Shown: in pieces, positions 1 through 8,179 of the stretch
Layout of the letters: the number at the start of each line of letters is the position of its first letter
Numbering within the stretch: position 1 is the first letter of the stretch
Assembly (NCBI RefSeq): GCF_001902145.1
Contig: NZ_MRST01000025.1
Coordinates: forward strand, 248,001-312,000
Reading direction: 5' to 3'
Source: Pseudomonas fluorescens
GTDB taxonomy: Bacteria > Pseudomonadota > Gammaproteobacteria > Pseudomonadales > Pseudomonadaceae
Length of the DNA stretch: 64,000 nt
The notes under the pieces: generated by a model
Database searches by the model: none
What the model saw: the letters and a program-made list of their open reading frames with translations, nothing else
Told to the model about the DNA's origin: nothing
Position numbers and translations under genes: made by a program

Positions 1-11
1 AGGTGACCAAT

Positions 12-1457
12 CTACAGGCCGCGGTTCCTCAGCCACTGTATGAAGCCCTTCTTCACCGGCACCACGGGTGCGTCTTCGGTCAGGGCCTGGGCAGCATGGC
101 GGCGGAAGTCCAGCAGCGCCTTCATGGCTTCGCCGATATCATGCCGGGCGTCCAGGCACGGCTTGAGGTATTCATTTTCGATTCGGTAAAGCGTGCAGTA
201 GGTCTTGGCCGAGAAATCCGCCAGCGCCGCCTGGTCGGAGAGAATGCCGGACTCACCGATCACCTCCCCCGGGCCCATGCGCCCAGCTTCGAATTTGTGA
301 CCGTCCTTGATCAACAGCACCGAGACCACGCCGGACTCGATGATGAACAGGTGATCGCTGACGTCCCCCGCCGCCAGGATCATCTCACCGGCGCGGTAGG
401 TGTGCAGGGTCATGTTCTGGCTGAAGGTGTCTTTTTCTTCCTGGCGCAAGGTGGAAAAGATCGTCGAGCGCTCAAGCAATGCCCGGGCGCCAGACACCGC
501 AGGCGGCGTGCTGCCTTCGGTGGCGGACAACAGCCCCACGCCCGCCGCCTGCAAATGCCGGTAGGCCAGGTCGTAAAGCTGGTTGCGGGTTTCGCGCTTG
601 AGGCCCATGGCCGGCACAAAGCCGCTGATCTCATATTCCACGCCACTGCCGGTGGACGCCTTGAACGCGACACTGGGCGCCGGCTGGGCCAGCAACGGCC
701 GGCAGCCCTGCATCGCACGCTCCAGCGCTTCGATCACGGTTTGCGGGCGCGCATGGGGGCTGACTTGCAGGCTGACCGCCAGGCCGAACATGTCCGCCGG
801 GCGCGAGAAGTTGATGATCTTGGCCTTGGCCGCCAGGGAGTTGGGGATCACCGCCAGGCTGCCCTGGGAGGTTTGCAGGCGCGTGGCGCGCCAGTCGATA
901 TCGGTGACACGGCCTTCGGTGCCGTCGATGGAGATCCAGTCATCGATCTGGTAAGGCTTGGTGGTATTGAGGACGATCCCGGAAAACACATCGCTCAGGG
1001 TGCTTTGCAAGGCCAGGCCGACGATGATCGCCACGGCGCCGGAGGTGGCCAGCACGCCCTTGACCGGCAGGTCGAGCACGTAGGCCATGGCGGCGATGAT
1101 CGCAATGAGGAAAATCACTGCGCCCATCAGGTCCTGCAATAACCGTCCGGTATGGCCGACCCGCTGCATCATCACTGCGCCGAGCAATACCGTGAGGGTG
1201 CGCGCCGCAAACAGCCACCAGCCGATCTGCAACGCCGTGGCGGCGAGGTGCAAGGTGGTGTCATCGGCATAGGGCGCCGCTTGCATGGGGTTCATGCCGT
1301 CGTTGAACAACACGGCACTGAATACCGCAAAGATCACCAGCCGCGCCGCCAGTTTCCAGTTGGCCAGGTTGGCGGAAATAAGGCGCCACACGGCGATGTC
1401 GATCAGGATCAACGCCACGGCGCACAGCATCGGGTGATCAGCGATAAATGAGGGCAT
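12..1457 (-). CDS. MscS-family mechanosensitive channel with C-terminal cyclic-nucleotide-binding-like domain
   Basis: A 481-residue inner-membrane protein. About five hydrophobic helices fill residues 1-160. The MscS pore/beta domain follows: a Gly/Ala-rich pore helix, then 'IVGLALQSTLSDVFSGI' and the 'DWISIDGTEGRVTDIDWRATRL' type of segment. Residues about 335-450 form a cNMP-binding-like fold, with 'GEVIGESGIL' at about 395. Family knowledge: such fusions form ion channels that open under membrane tension and may be tuned by a ligand. Odd point: the stretch after 'GES' reads QAALADFSA and lacks the Arg that normally holds the cyclic-nucleotide phosphate, so ligand binding is doubtful. The gene is complete: its TAG stop lies at 12-14. 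It has no co-directional close neighbour. The channel family is clear; the ligand is not. Confidence 0.85.
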   Translation of the reverse strand: MPSFIADHPMLCAVALILIDIAVWRLISANLANWKLAARLVIFAVFSAVLFNDGMNPMQAAPYADDTTLHLAATALQIGWWLFAARTLTVLLGAVMMQRVGHTGRLLQDLMGAVIFLIAIIAAMAYVLDLPVKGVLATSGAVAIIVGLALQSTLSDVFSGIVLNTTKPYQIDDWISIDGTEGRVTDIDWRATRLQTSQGSLAVIPNSLAAKAKIINFSRPADMFGLAVSLQVSPHARPQTVIEALERAMQGCRPLLAQPAPSVAFKASTGSGVEYEISGFVPAMGLKRETRNQLYDLAYRHLQAAGVGLLSATEGSTPPAVSGARALLERSTIFSTLRQEEKDTFSQNMTLHTYRAGEMILAAGDVSDHLFIIESGVVSVLLIKDGHKFEAGRMGPGEVIGESGILSDQAALADFSAKTYCTLYRIENEYLKPCLDARHDIGEAMKALLDFRRHAAQALTEDAPVVPVKKGFIQWLRNRGL

Positions 1458-1518
1458 CCAGGCGACTCCAGGGCGAATGCCGAGAAGATCGCATGAAATC
1501 AGAACCCTGGAAACAAAA

Positions 1519-1618
1519 TGTAGGAGCGAGCTTGCTCGCGAAAAACCACAACGATAACGCGTGCTGTCTGATTGAACGCGGTATGTTGAAGTTCTTCGCG
1601 AGCAAGCTCGCTCCTACA
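1519..1618. repeat. REPIN-type pair of inverted REP sequences
   Basis: Two perfectly complementary 24-nt arms (1519-1542 and 1595-1618), each containing GTAGGAGCGAGCTTGCTCGC, flank a 52-nt interior. This is the typical Pseudomonas REP doublet (REPIN), a non-autonomous element mobilised by a RAYT transposase encoded elsewhere. It sits between the start of the MscS gene and the stop of the pirin gene. A second copy with the same arms and a related interior lies at 25550-25652. Confidence 0.9.
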
Positions 1619-1636
1619 GGGAGCGGCGGTGAACCG

Positions 1637-2503
1637 TCAGGCGTGCATCTGCCCGAATTTGCCCGACTGGAAGTCGGCAAATGCCTGGTGAATCTCCTGC
1701 TCGGTGTTCATCACGAACGGACCTTGGCCGACGATGGGCTCGTCGATGGGTTCGCCGCTGAGCAGCAGCACCTTGGCGTCGTCGTTGGACTCCAGGGTCA
1801 GTTGCTTACCGTCGCGCTCGAACAGCGCCAATTGCCCCTGGCGTGCGACTTCGTCGCCATTGATCAACAACGTGCCGCTGAGCACCACCAAGGCGGTGTT
1901 ACGCCCGGCGTGCAGGTCCAGCGTGACCGCTTTACCGGCGCTGAGGCGCAAGTCCCACACGTCAATCGGCGTGAAGGTGCGGGCCGGGCCTTGAGTACCG
2001 GCAAATTCCCCGGCGATCAGGCGCAGGTGGCCGGCGTCGTTCGCCAGTGGCAGCACCGGAATATCGCCATCGACGATGGTCTGGTAACCGGCATCCGCCA
2101 TTTTGTCCTTGGCCGGCAGGTTGACCCACAGTTGCACCATTTCCAGCGCCCCGCCGCTACGGGCGAAGTCTTGGGAGTGAAACTCTTCGTGCAGGATACC
2201 CTTGGCTGCGGTCATCCATTGCACATCGCCCGGGCCGATTTTGCCGCCGGCACCGGTGGAATCGCGGTGCTCGACTTCGCCGTCGTAGACGATGGTCACG
2301 GTTTCAAAGCCGCGATGCGGATGCTGGCCGACGCCGCGACGTTGTTCAGTCGGGGTGAATTCGGCCGGGCCTGCGTGATCCAGCAACAGGAATGGGCTGA
2401 TGTGCTTGCCCATGGTGTCGTAGGAAAACAGCGTGCGTACCGGGAAGCCGTCGCCGACCCAGTGGGCGCGGGGGCTGGTGTAGATACCAATCAGCTTTTT
2501 CAT
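1637..2503 (-). CDS. Pirin family protein (bicupin)
   Basis: A 288-residue cupin-fold protein. The N-terminal half carries the pirin signature: 'PFLLLDHAGPAEF', 'GVGQHPHRGFETVTIVYDGEVEHRDS' and 'ILHEEFHSQ', which supply the three His and one Glu that bind the metal. The C-terminal half is the second cupin ('NTALVVLSGTLLINGDE', 'LLLSGEPIDEPIVGQGPFVMNT'). Family knowledge: bacterial pirins act as quercetin dioxygenases or as regulatory partners, and the substrate cannot be read from sequence. The start at 2503 was chosen because GGAGG lies about 6 nt upstream on the minus strand; a longer in-frame start at 2542 has no such site. The gene appears to stand alone. Confidence 0.9.
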   Translation of the reverse strand: MKKLIGIYTSPRAHWVGDGFPVRTLFSYDTMGKHISPFLLLDHAGPAEFTPTEQRRGVGQHPHRGFETVTIVYDGEVEHRDSTGAGGKIGPGDVQWMTAAKGILHEEFHSQDFARSGGALEMVQLWVNLPAKDKMADAGYQTIVDGDIPVLPLANDAGHLRLIAGEFAGTQGPARTFTPIDVWDLRLSAGKAVTLDLHAGRNTALVVLSGTLLINGDEVARQGQLALFERDGKQLTLESNDDAKVLLLSGEPIDEPIVGQGPFVMNTEQEIHQAFADFQSGKFGQMHA

Positions 2504-2579
2504 GGTGTACCTCCAAAGTGAGTACACCTTAAATCGCCTCACCCTTGAGCACTAGCTGGCAAAACCGGCCTTGATCGTT

Positions 2580-3785
2580 CTATATATAGGACAGTGTTTT
2601 GGCCTCGCGCTGGCGCAGCAGTTGAAAGGCAACCAACGCCGACAGCGCAAACCCGGCCTGGATAATGATCATCGGCGCGGCACTGCCATCGCCCAATTGG
2701 CTCAGCAGCAACCCGCTGCACGTGGCACCGAACATCTGCGCAAACCCCATCAACCCCGCGGCCAAACCCGCACGATGCGCATTGGGCATCACGGCCCCGG
2801 TAACGGAACCGGGCAGCACCAGGCCGCCGCCGAGCGTGGCCAGGGCAATGGGAATATCCAGTCCCACTGCCGACAGCCCGAACACTGCGTAGATCGCCAG
2901 GGCTGCAACCCCGCCCACCGCCACCATCGTCACACCCATCGCCACAATCCGCTGCGGCCCCAGGCGCTGAATGTTACGCCGGGTATAAGTGGAACCGACG
3001 ATCAGCATCGACACAATCAGCCCGAAATTAAGACCGTACTCAAGGCTGCTGAACCCCAGCAGATCGATAAACACCGCCGATGAACCGGCGATCACCGCAA
3101 ACATAGCGCCATAGGTGCAGGCCAGGGCCACGGCGTAAGCACGGTACTGGCGCCCCTTGAGCAGATCCAGATACTGCCCGCCTAGGGTGCGCCAGTGTGC
3201 GGCCCTGGGGTCAAGGTGATGGTTGCTCTCGCGAAAGAACAGCAGCGCCAGCAATAACACCAGGCTGCCGATCACCAACGCCAGGGCAATGGGCGCACGC
3301 CAACCCAGTAGTTTGATCAGCAAGCCCCCGGCTATGGGCGCAACGACAATGGCATACAACATGCCGATCATGGCCAGCGCCAGGGCCGGGCCTGCCTCGG
3401 CTTTCCACACATCGCGCACCACGGTGCGCGCCAATACCAACGCAGCGCACGCGCCAAGGCCTTGCAACACACGGGCGGCGATAAACTGCTGGATGTCGGT
3501 GACCAGCAGCATCGACAGCGTCGCCAGTACGTACAGCGCCAGGCCCGCGATCAAGACCGGCCGCCGGCCGATGCGGTCCGACAACGGCCCGAACAGTAAT
3601 TGCCCCAGGCCAAACGCGGCCACGAACGCCGACAGCGCCATCAGTGCCGAGCCTTGCGGCGCCAGCAGCGCCTGCTCGATGGCACCCAGGCCGGGAATGA
3701 TCAGTTGCGTCGAGACTTCACCCAATGCGGTGAGGGCAACCAGCAAGAACAACAAGCTGCGTGATGGCGCCGGGGCGTTTGCCAT
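2580..3785 (-). CDS. Bcr/CflA-type multidrug efflux MFS transporter
   Basis: A 401-residue major facilitator with about 12 hydrophobic helices. The loop between helices 2 and 3 carries 'GQLLFGPLSDRIGRRPVLIAG', the MFS motif A (G-x-L-x-D-R-x-G-R-R), and the start 'LTALGEVSTQLIIPGLGAIEQAL' resembles Bcr/CflA drug:proton antiporters. Its predicted role is export of drugs or metabolites across the inner membrane. It diverges from the RND operon that begins at 3886, and the 100-base gap holds a perfect palindrome (3832-3863), so both pumps may answer to one regulator. No regulator gene is adjacent. The specific substrate is unknown. Confidence 0.85.
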   Translation of the reverse strand: MANAPAPSRSLLFLLVALTALGEVSTQLIIPGLGAIEQALLAPQGSALMALSAFVAAFGLGQLLFGPLSDRIGRRPVLIAGLALYVLATLSMLLVTDIQQFIAARVLQGLGACAALVLARTVVRDVWKAEAGPALALAMIGMLYAIVVAPIAGGLLIKLLGWRAPIALALVIGSLVLLLALLFFRESNHHLDPRAAHWRTLGGQYLDLLKGRQYRAYAVALACTYGAMFAVIAGSSAVFIDLLGFSSLEYGLNFGLIVSMLIVGSTYTRRNIQRLGPQRIVAMGVTMVAVGGVAALAIYAVFGLSAVGLDIPIALATLGGGLVLPGSVTGAVMPNAHRAGLAAGLMGFAQMFGATCSGLLLSQLGDGSAAPMIIIQAGFALSALVAFQLLRQREAKTLSYI

Positions 3786-3831
3786 GGGGAATATCCGGGG
3801 GCTGGATTAATTTATATTTCGACCATAATAT

Positions 3832-3863
3832 GGGCAAAAAATTATGTCCATAATTTTTTGCCC
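3832..3863. promoter_or_regulatory. Perfect inverted repeat in a divergent efflux-pump promoter region
   Basis: Fifteen-base arms (GGGCAAAAAATTATG at 3832-3846 and its exact complement at 3849-3863) are separated by 2 bases. Outer elements GACCATA (3821-3827) and TATGGTC (3864-3870) are also complementary. The site lies between the divergent starts of the MFS gene (3785) and the RND adaptor gene (3886). Its position suggests an operator for a dimeric repressor rather than a terminator. The regulator is not encoded next to it. Confidence 0.6.
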
Positions 3864-3885
3864 TATGGTCACTCTGGAGTTCGTC

Positions 3886-4992
3886 ATGCCCCCTCTCCCC
3901 CTGCGCATTCTCACGCCCCTGGCCTTGTTGATGGTCCTCAGTGGCTGTAACAGCAAGGCCGACAACGCCGCCCAAGTGCCGGCCTCACGTCCGGTGCTGG
4001 CGACCAAAGTCGAAGCAGCCGGCACCCAGCAAAGCGCCTATACCGGCGTAGTGGCCGCGCGCACTGAAAGCGACCTGGGCTTCCGGGTCAGCGGCAAGGT
4101 GATCGAACGCAAGGTCGACCCCGGCCAGCACGTTTCCCGTGGCGACACCCTGCTGGTGCTGGACATCGGCGACTTCGAACTGGCGCTGCGCTCGGCCAAG
4201 AACCGCGTCAACGCCGCCCAGGCCCAGCTGCGCCAGCGCCGCGATGATGAAAACCGTTACCAGCGCCTGGCCAGTACCGGCGCGGTGTCGCGGCAGATCT
4301 TCGACCAGTCGGCCACCAACCTGCGCGTCGCCCAGGCCGAACTGGCCGCGGCGCAATCGGATGCCAGCCAGATCGAAAACCGTCGCACGTATTCGGTACT
4401 CAAGGCCGATGGCGACGGCATCATCACCGACGTGCTGGCCGATCGCGGCCAAGTGGTGGCAGAAGGGCAAGTCGTAGCACGCCTGGCCCATGACGGCGCC
4501 CGCGAAGCCATCGTCAACCTGCCGGAAAACCGGCGTGACCTGGCCGCGCAAAAAGCCCTGGCGTTTCCCTTTGGCGCAGCGGACCAGGCCGTGACCGCCA
4601 CCCTGCGCGAACTGTCCGCCAGCGCCGACCCGGTCACCCGCACCTACCGCGCACGTTATGTGCTGCAGGGTCCAGTCGAGCGTTTCGCCCTCGGCTCCAC
4701 CATCACCGTGCGCCTGCAAGGCAATGGCCAGCCCCTGCAAACCCGCGTGCCCATTGGCGCCTTGCAGGATGCGGGGCAAGGCACGGGTGTCTGGCTGATT
4801 GGCGATGACCAAAAGATCAGCTTCGCCCCGGTAAAAGTCGCCAGCCTCGGCCAGGAAGACGCCTTGCTCGACAGCGGCGTAACACCCGGCCAAACCATCG
4901 TCGCCCTCGGCGCTCATCTGTTGCACAGCGGCGATACGGTGCGCTTGCTGCCCGCCCAGGCGCTGGCCCTCAACCGTCAGCAGGATCAATGA
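3886..4992 (+). CDS. RND efflux periplasmic adaptor (membrane fusion lipoprotein)
   Basis: A 368-residue adaptor that would link an inner-membrane RND pump to an outer-membrane channel. The N-terminus is a lipoprotein signal ending in the lipobox 'LSGC' (Cys at about residue 21). Next come the half-lipoyl motif ('GFRVSGKVIERKVDPGQHV'), a coiled-coil hairpin rich in Ala/Gln/Arg, and the second half-lipoyl motif ('GIITDVLADRGQVVAEGQVV'). The start at 3886 was chosen over 3844 because a GGAG lies 7 nt upstream and the lipoprotein signal begins there. The stop overlaps the pump start (ATGA at 4989-4992), so the two are translationally coupled. No outer-membrane factor gene is nearby. Confidence 0.92.
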   Translation: MPPLPLRILTPLALLMVLSGCNSKADNAAQVPASRPVLATKVEAAGTQQSAYTGVVAARTESDLGFRVSGKVIERKVDPGQHVSRGDTLLVLDIGDFELALRSAKNRVNAAQAQLRQRRDDENRYQRLASTGAVSRQIFDQSATNLRVAQAELAAAQSDASQIENRRTYSVLKADGDGIITDVLADRGQVVAEGQVVARLAHDGAREAIVNLPENRRDLAAQKALAFPFGAADQAVTATLRELSASADPVTRTYRARYVLQGPVERFALGSTITVRLQGNGQPLQTRVPIGALQDAGQGTGVWLIGDDQKISFAPVKVASLGQEDALLDSGVTPGQTIVALGAHLLHSGDTVRLLPAQALALNRQQDQ

Positions 4993-7900
4993 GTATGCGC
5001 GGGATCAACCTCTCCGAACTGGCCGTCAAACACCGCGCCGTCACGTTGTTCTTGCTGATTGCGATCCTCGTCGCCGGGGTCTTCGCGTTCGGCAAGCTGG
5101 GTCGCGCCGAAGACCCTTCGTTTACCGTCAAGGTCATGACCATCACCGCCGCCTGGCCCGGCGCCACCGCCCAGGAGATGCAGGAACAAGTGGCCGACCG
5201 CCTGGAAAAGCGCCTGCAGGAACTGGACTACTACGACCGCGTGGAGACCATCGCCCAGCCGGGTTTCGTGTCGATGCGCATGACCTTCCTGGAGTCCACA
5301 CGCCCAAGCGAAATTCAGGAACTGTTCTACCAGACCCGCAAAAAACTCAGCGATGAAGCCGCGCAACTGCCCAAGGGCGTGATCGGGCCGTTTTTCAACG
5401 ATGAATATTCCGATGTGTATTTCGCCTTGTATGCCCTGGAGGCAGAACACCTGCCCCATCGCCAACAAGTGCAAATGGCCGAGGAACTGCGCCAGGGTTT
5501 GCTCAACCTGCCAGGGGTGAAGAAGGTCAATATTCTCGGCGAGCAGGCCCAGCGCGTGTTTGTGGAGTTTTCCTATGAGCGCCTGGCAACCCTGGGCATC
5601 AAGCCCGAACAGATCTTCGCCGCCCTCGCCGCGCAAAACGCTGTGGCACCCTCCGGCTTCGTCGAAACCGCCGGCGCCCGCGCCTATATCCGCATCGACG
5701 GCGCGTTCGATAGCCTGGCGTTGATCGAGAACGTGCCCCTGCAAGTCAATGGCCGCGTGCTGCGCATCGCCGATGTGGCCACCGTGAGCCGCGGTTATGA
5801 AGACCCGCCCAGCTACCGCATTCGCCATCAGGGCGACCCGGCGCTGATGCTCGGCGTGATCATGGAGAAGCACTGGAACGGCCTGGAACTGGACAAGAGC
5901 CTGCAGGCCCAGGAAGCCAAGATCCAGGCCGACCTGCCCTTGGGCGTGAACTTCGCCAAGGTGTCCGACCAGGCGAAAAACATCAGCCTGGCGGTCAATG
6001 AGTTCATGCTCAAATTCTTCGTCGCCCTGGCGGTGGTGATGCTGATCAGCTTGCTCGCGCTGGGCTTTCGGGTGGGGCTGGTGGTGGCGGCGGCCGTGCC
6101 GCTTACGCTGTCGATCGTGTTCGTGATCATGCTAGTCACGGGCCGGGAATTCGACCGTGTGACCCTCGGTGCATTGATCATCTCCCTGGGCCTGTTGGTG
6201 GACGACGCGATCATTGCCATCGAGATGATGGTGGTCAAACTCGAAGAAGGCTTTGACCGCATCCACGCGGCCACCTACGCCTGGAGCTCAACGGCGGCGC
6301 CGATGCTGACCGGGACTCTGGTGACCATTATCGGTTTCCTGCCGGTTGGCTTTGCGCGCTCCGGGGCGGGCGAATACGCCGGCAATATCTTCTGGATCGT
6401 GGGTTTCGCCCTGATTTCATCCTGGCTGGTAGCCGTGGTGTTTACGCCCTACCTGGGCGTGAAGTTGTTGCCGCAGATCAAGCCAGTGCCCGGCGGGCAT
6501 GATGCGATTTATGCCGGGCGCTACTACCAGAAACTGCGCAGCCTGGTGGAGGCCTGCGTGCGCGGGCGCTGGCTGGTGACCGGGCTGGTGGTGGCCGCGT
6601 TCGTGGTGTGCGGCCTGGGTATGGCGGTGGTGAAGAAACAGTTCTTCCCAGACTCTGACCGCTCGGAGCTGATTCTGGAAGTGTATATGCCACCTGGCAG
6701 CGCCTTCAAAAGCACCGAAGCCGTGGCGGCGCAGGTGGAGAAGGCGCTGTTGCAAGAGCCGCAGACCAGCATGGTCGACACCTATGTGGGCGGCGGTGCA
6801 CCGCGGTTTTTCTTGTCGCTGAACCCTGAAATGCCCGACCCGGCGTTCGCCAAGTTGATCGTGCAAACCCCGGATTCCCATGCCCGCGACGCACTGAAAT
6901 TGCGGATGCGTGAACGTATTGCGGCAGGCGAATTTCCATCGGCGCGGGTGCGGGTCACGCAGCTGGTATTCGGCCCGCCGGTGCCGTTCCCGGTGGTGTT
7001 CCGCGTCTCCGGGCCGGACCTGAATGTGCTGCGGGGGCTGTCTGAAGACGTGCGCCAGGTCGTGGCCGGCAACAAGCTGACCCGAGACACCTTCCTGGAA
7101 TGGGGCGAGCGTGCCAGCGGTTATCACCTGGTGCTGGACCAGGATCGCCTGCGCTTGCTGGGTTTTACCCCCGACGAGGTCAAGTCCCAGCTCAACGCCC
7201 TGCTCAGCGGCAACCCGATCACCGAAGTCCGCGAAGGCAACCGCACCGTCTCAGTGGTAGCCCGGGCCCAGGGCAGCCAACGCGAAGACCTGGCCAACCT
7301 CAACAACATGACGCTGACCAACAGCGCCGGCACGTCGGTGCCGCTGGCCCAGGTCGGGCATTTCCAGGCGGTGATGGAAGAACCGATCCTCAAGCGACGT
7401 GACCGCGCCACCACCGTGGAGGTACGCGCCGACATCATCGACGGCGTGCAACCGCCCGATGTGGAAATGGCCGTGTACAAAGACCTGCAACCGCTGATCG
7501 CCAAGCTGCCCAGCGGTTACAAAATCGACATCGGCGGCCCGGTAGAGGAAAGCGCCAAGGCCAACGTGGCCCTGGCGGCGCTGTTCCCGATCATGATCCT
7601 GCTGACCCTGACGGTGATCATGTTCCAGGTGCGCTCGTTCGGCGTGATGTTCATGGTGTTCGCTACCGCACCTTTGGGCCTGATTGGCGCAGTGCCGACC
7701 TTGTTGCTGTTCAACCAGCCGTTCGGTTTTAACGCGATCCTGGGCCTGATTGGCATCGGCGGCATCCTGATGCGCAACACGCTGATCTTCACCGACCAGA
7801 TCCGCCAAAACCAGGATCACGGCATGGCGATTCGCGAGGCCATTATCGAAGCCACGGTGCGGCGTGCACGCCCGGTGATACTGACTGCACTGGCAGCGGC

Positions 7901-8069
7901 GCTAGCGTTTATTCCACTGACACTGTCGGTGTTCTGGTCGTCGCTGGCCTATGTGCTGATTGGCGGTGTGCTGGTGGGCACGGTGTTGACGCTGCTGTTT
8001 TTGCCAGCGCTGTGCAGCCTGGTGCTGCGCGACAAGGTTGCTGAAACTTCCCACGTAAGCGCCGGATAA
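4989..8069 (+). CDS. RND-family efflux pump, inner-membrane subunit
   Basis: A 1026-residue AcrB/HAE1-type pump of normal family length. It has an N-terminal helix, a large periplasmic loop, helices 2-6 around residues 335-490, a second periplasmic loop, and helices 8-12 at about 855-1010. The helix-4 proton-relay segment 'GLLVDDAIIAIEMM' carries the paired Asp residues. Its predicted role is proton-driven export of drugs or other toxic compounds, together with the lipoprotein adaptor encoded just upstream. An outer-membrane channel must come from elsewhere in the genome. The substrate cannot be inferred. The gene follows the adaptor with a 4-base overlap. Confidence 0.93.
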   Translation: MSMRGINLSELAVKHRAVTLFLLIAILVAGVFAFGKLGRAEDPSFTVKVMTITAAWPGATAQEMQEQVADRLEKRLQELDYYDRVETIAQPGFVSMRMTFLESTRPSEIQELFYQTRKKLSDEAAQLPKGVIGPFFNDEYSDVYFALYALEAEHLPHRQQVQMAEELRQGLLNLPGVKKVNILGEQAQRVFVEFSYERLATLGIKPEQIFAALAAQNAVAPSGFVETAGARAYIRIDGAFDSLALIENVPLQVNGRVLRIADVATVSRGYEDPPSYRIRHQGDPALMLGVIMEKHWNGLELDKSLQAQEAKIQADLPLGVNFAKVSDQAKNISLAVNEFMLKFFVALAVVMLISLLALGFRVGLVVAAAVPLTLSIVFVIMLVTGREFDRVTLGALIISLGLLVDDAIIAIEMMVVKLEEGFDRIHAATYAWSSTAAPMLTGTLVTIIGFLPVGFARSGAGEYAGNIFWIVGFALISSWLVAVVFTPYLGVKLLPQIKPVPGGHDAIYAGRYYQKLRSLVEACVRGRWLVTGLVVAAFVVCGLGMAVVKKQFFPDSDRSELILEVYMPPGSAFKSTEAVAAQVEKALLQEPQTSMVDTYVGGGAPRFFLSLNPEMPDPAFAKLIVQTPDSHARDALKLRMRERIAAGEFPSARVRVTQLVFGPPVPFPVVFRVSGPDLNVLRGLSEDVRQVVAGNKLTRDTFLEWGERASGYHLVLDQDRLRLLGFTPDEVKSQLNALLSGNPITEVREGNRTVSVVARAQGSQREDLANLNNMTLTNSAGTSVPLAQVGHFQAVMEEPILKRRDRATTVEVRADIIDGVQPPDVEMAVYKDLQPLIAKLPSGYKIDIGGPVEESAKANVALAALFPIMILLTLTVIMFQVRSFGVMFMVFATAPLGLIGAVPTLLLFNQPFGFNAILGLIGIGGILMRNTLIFTDQIRQNQDHGMAIREAIIEATVRRARPVILTALAAALAFIPLTLSVFWSSLAYVLIGGVLVGTVLTLLFLPALCSLVLRDKVAETSHVSAG

Positions 8070-8103
8070 GCTCTACTCCCCTCCTCTTTCAACCGCTGCA
8101 AAG

Positions 8104-8132
8104 TCCCTCGCCTGATCAAACAGTGCGAGGGA
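8104..8132 (+). terminator. Hairpin after the RND operon (weak terminator candidate)
   Basis: Complementary 8-base arms TCCCTCGC (8104-8111) and GCGAGGGA (8125-8132) enclose a 13-base loop, 35 bases after the pump stop codon. No T-run follows, so intrinsic termination is uncertain. Confidence 0.3.
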
Positions 8133-8179
8133 TTGCAGATGGTGGTGTTCGTTAGAGCCCTGGTGAATGGGGCTGTCTC

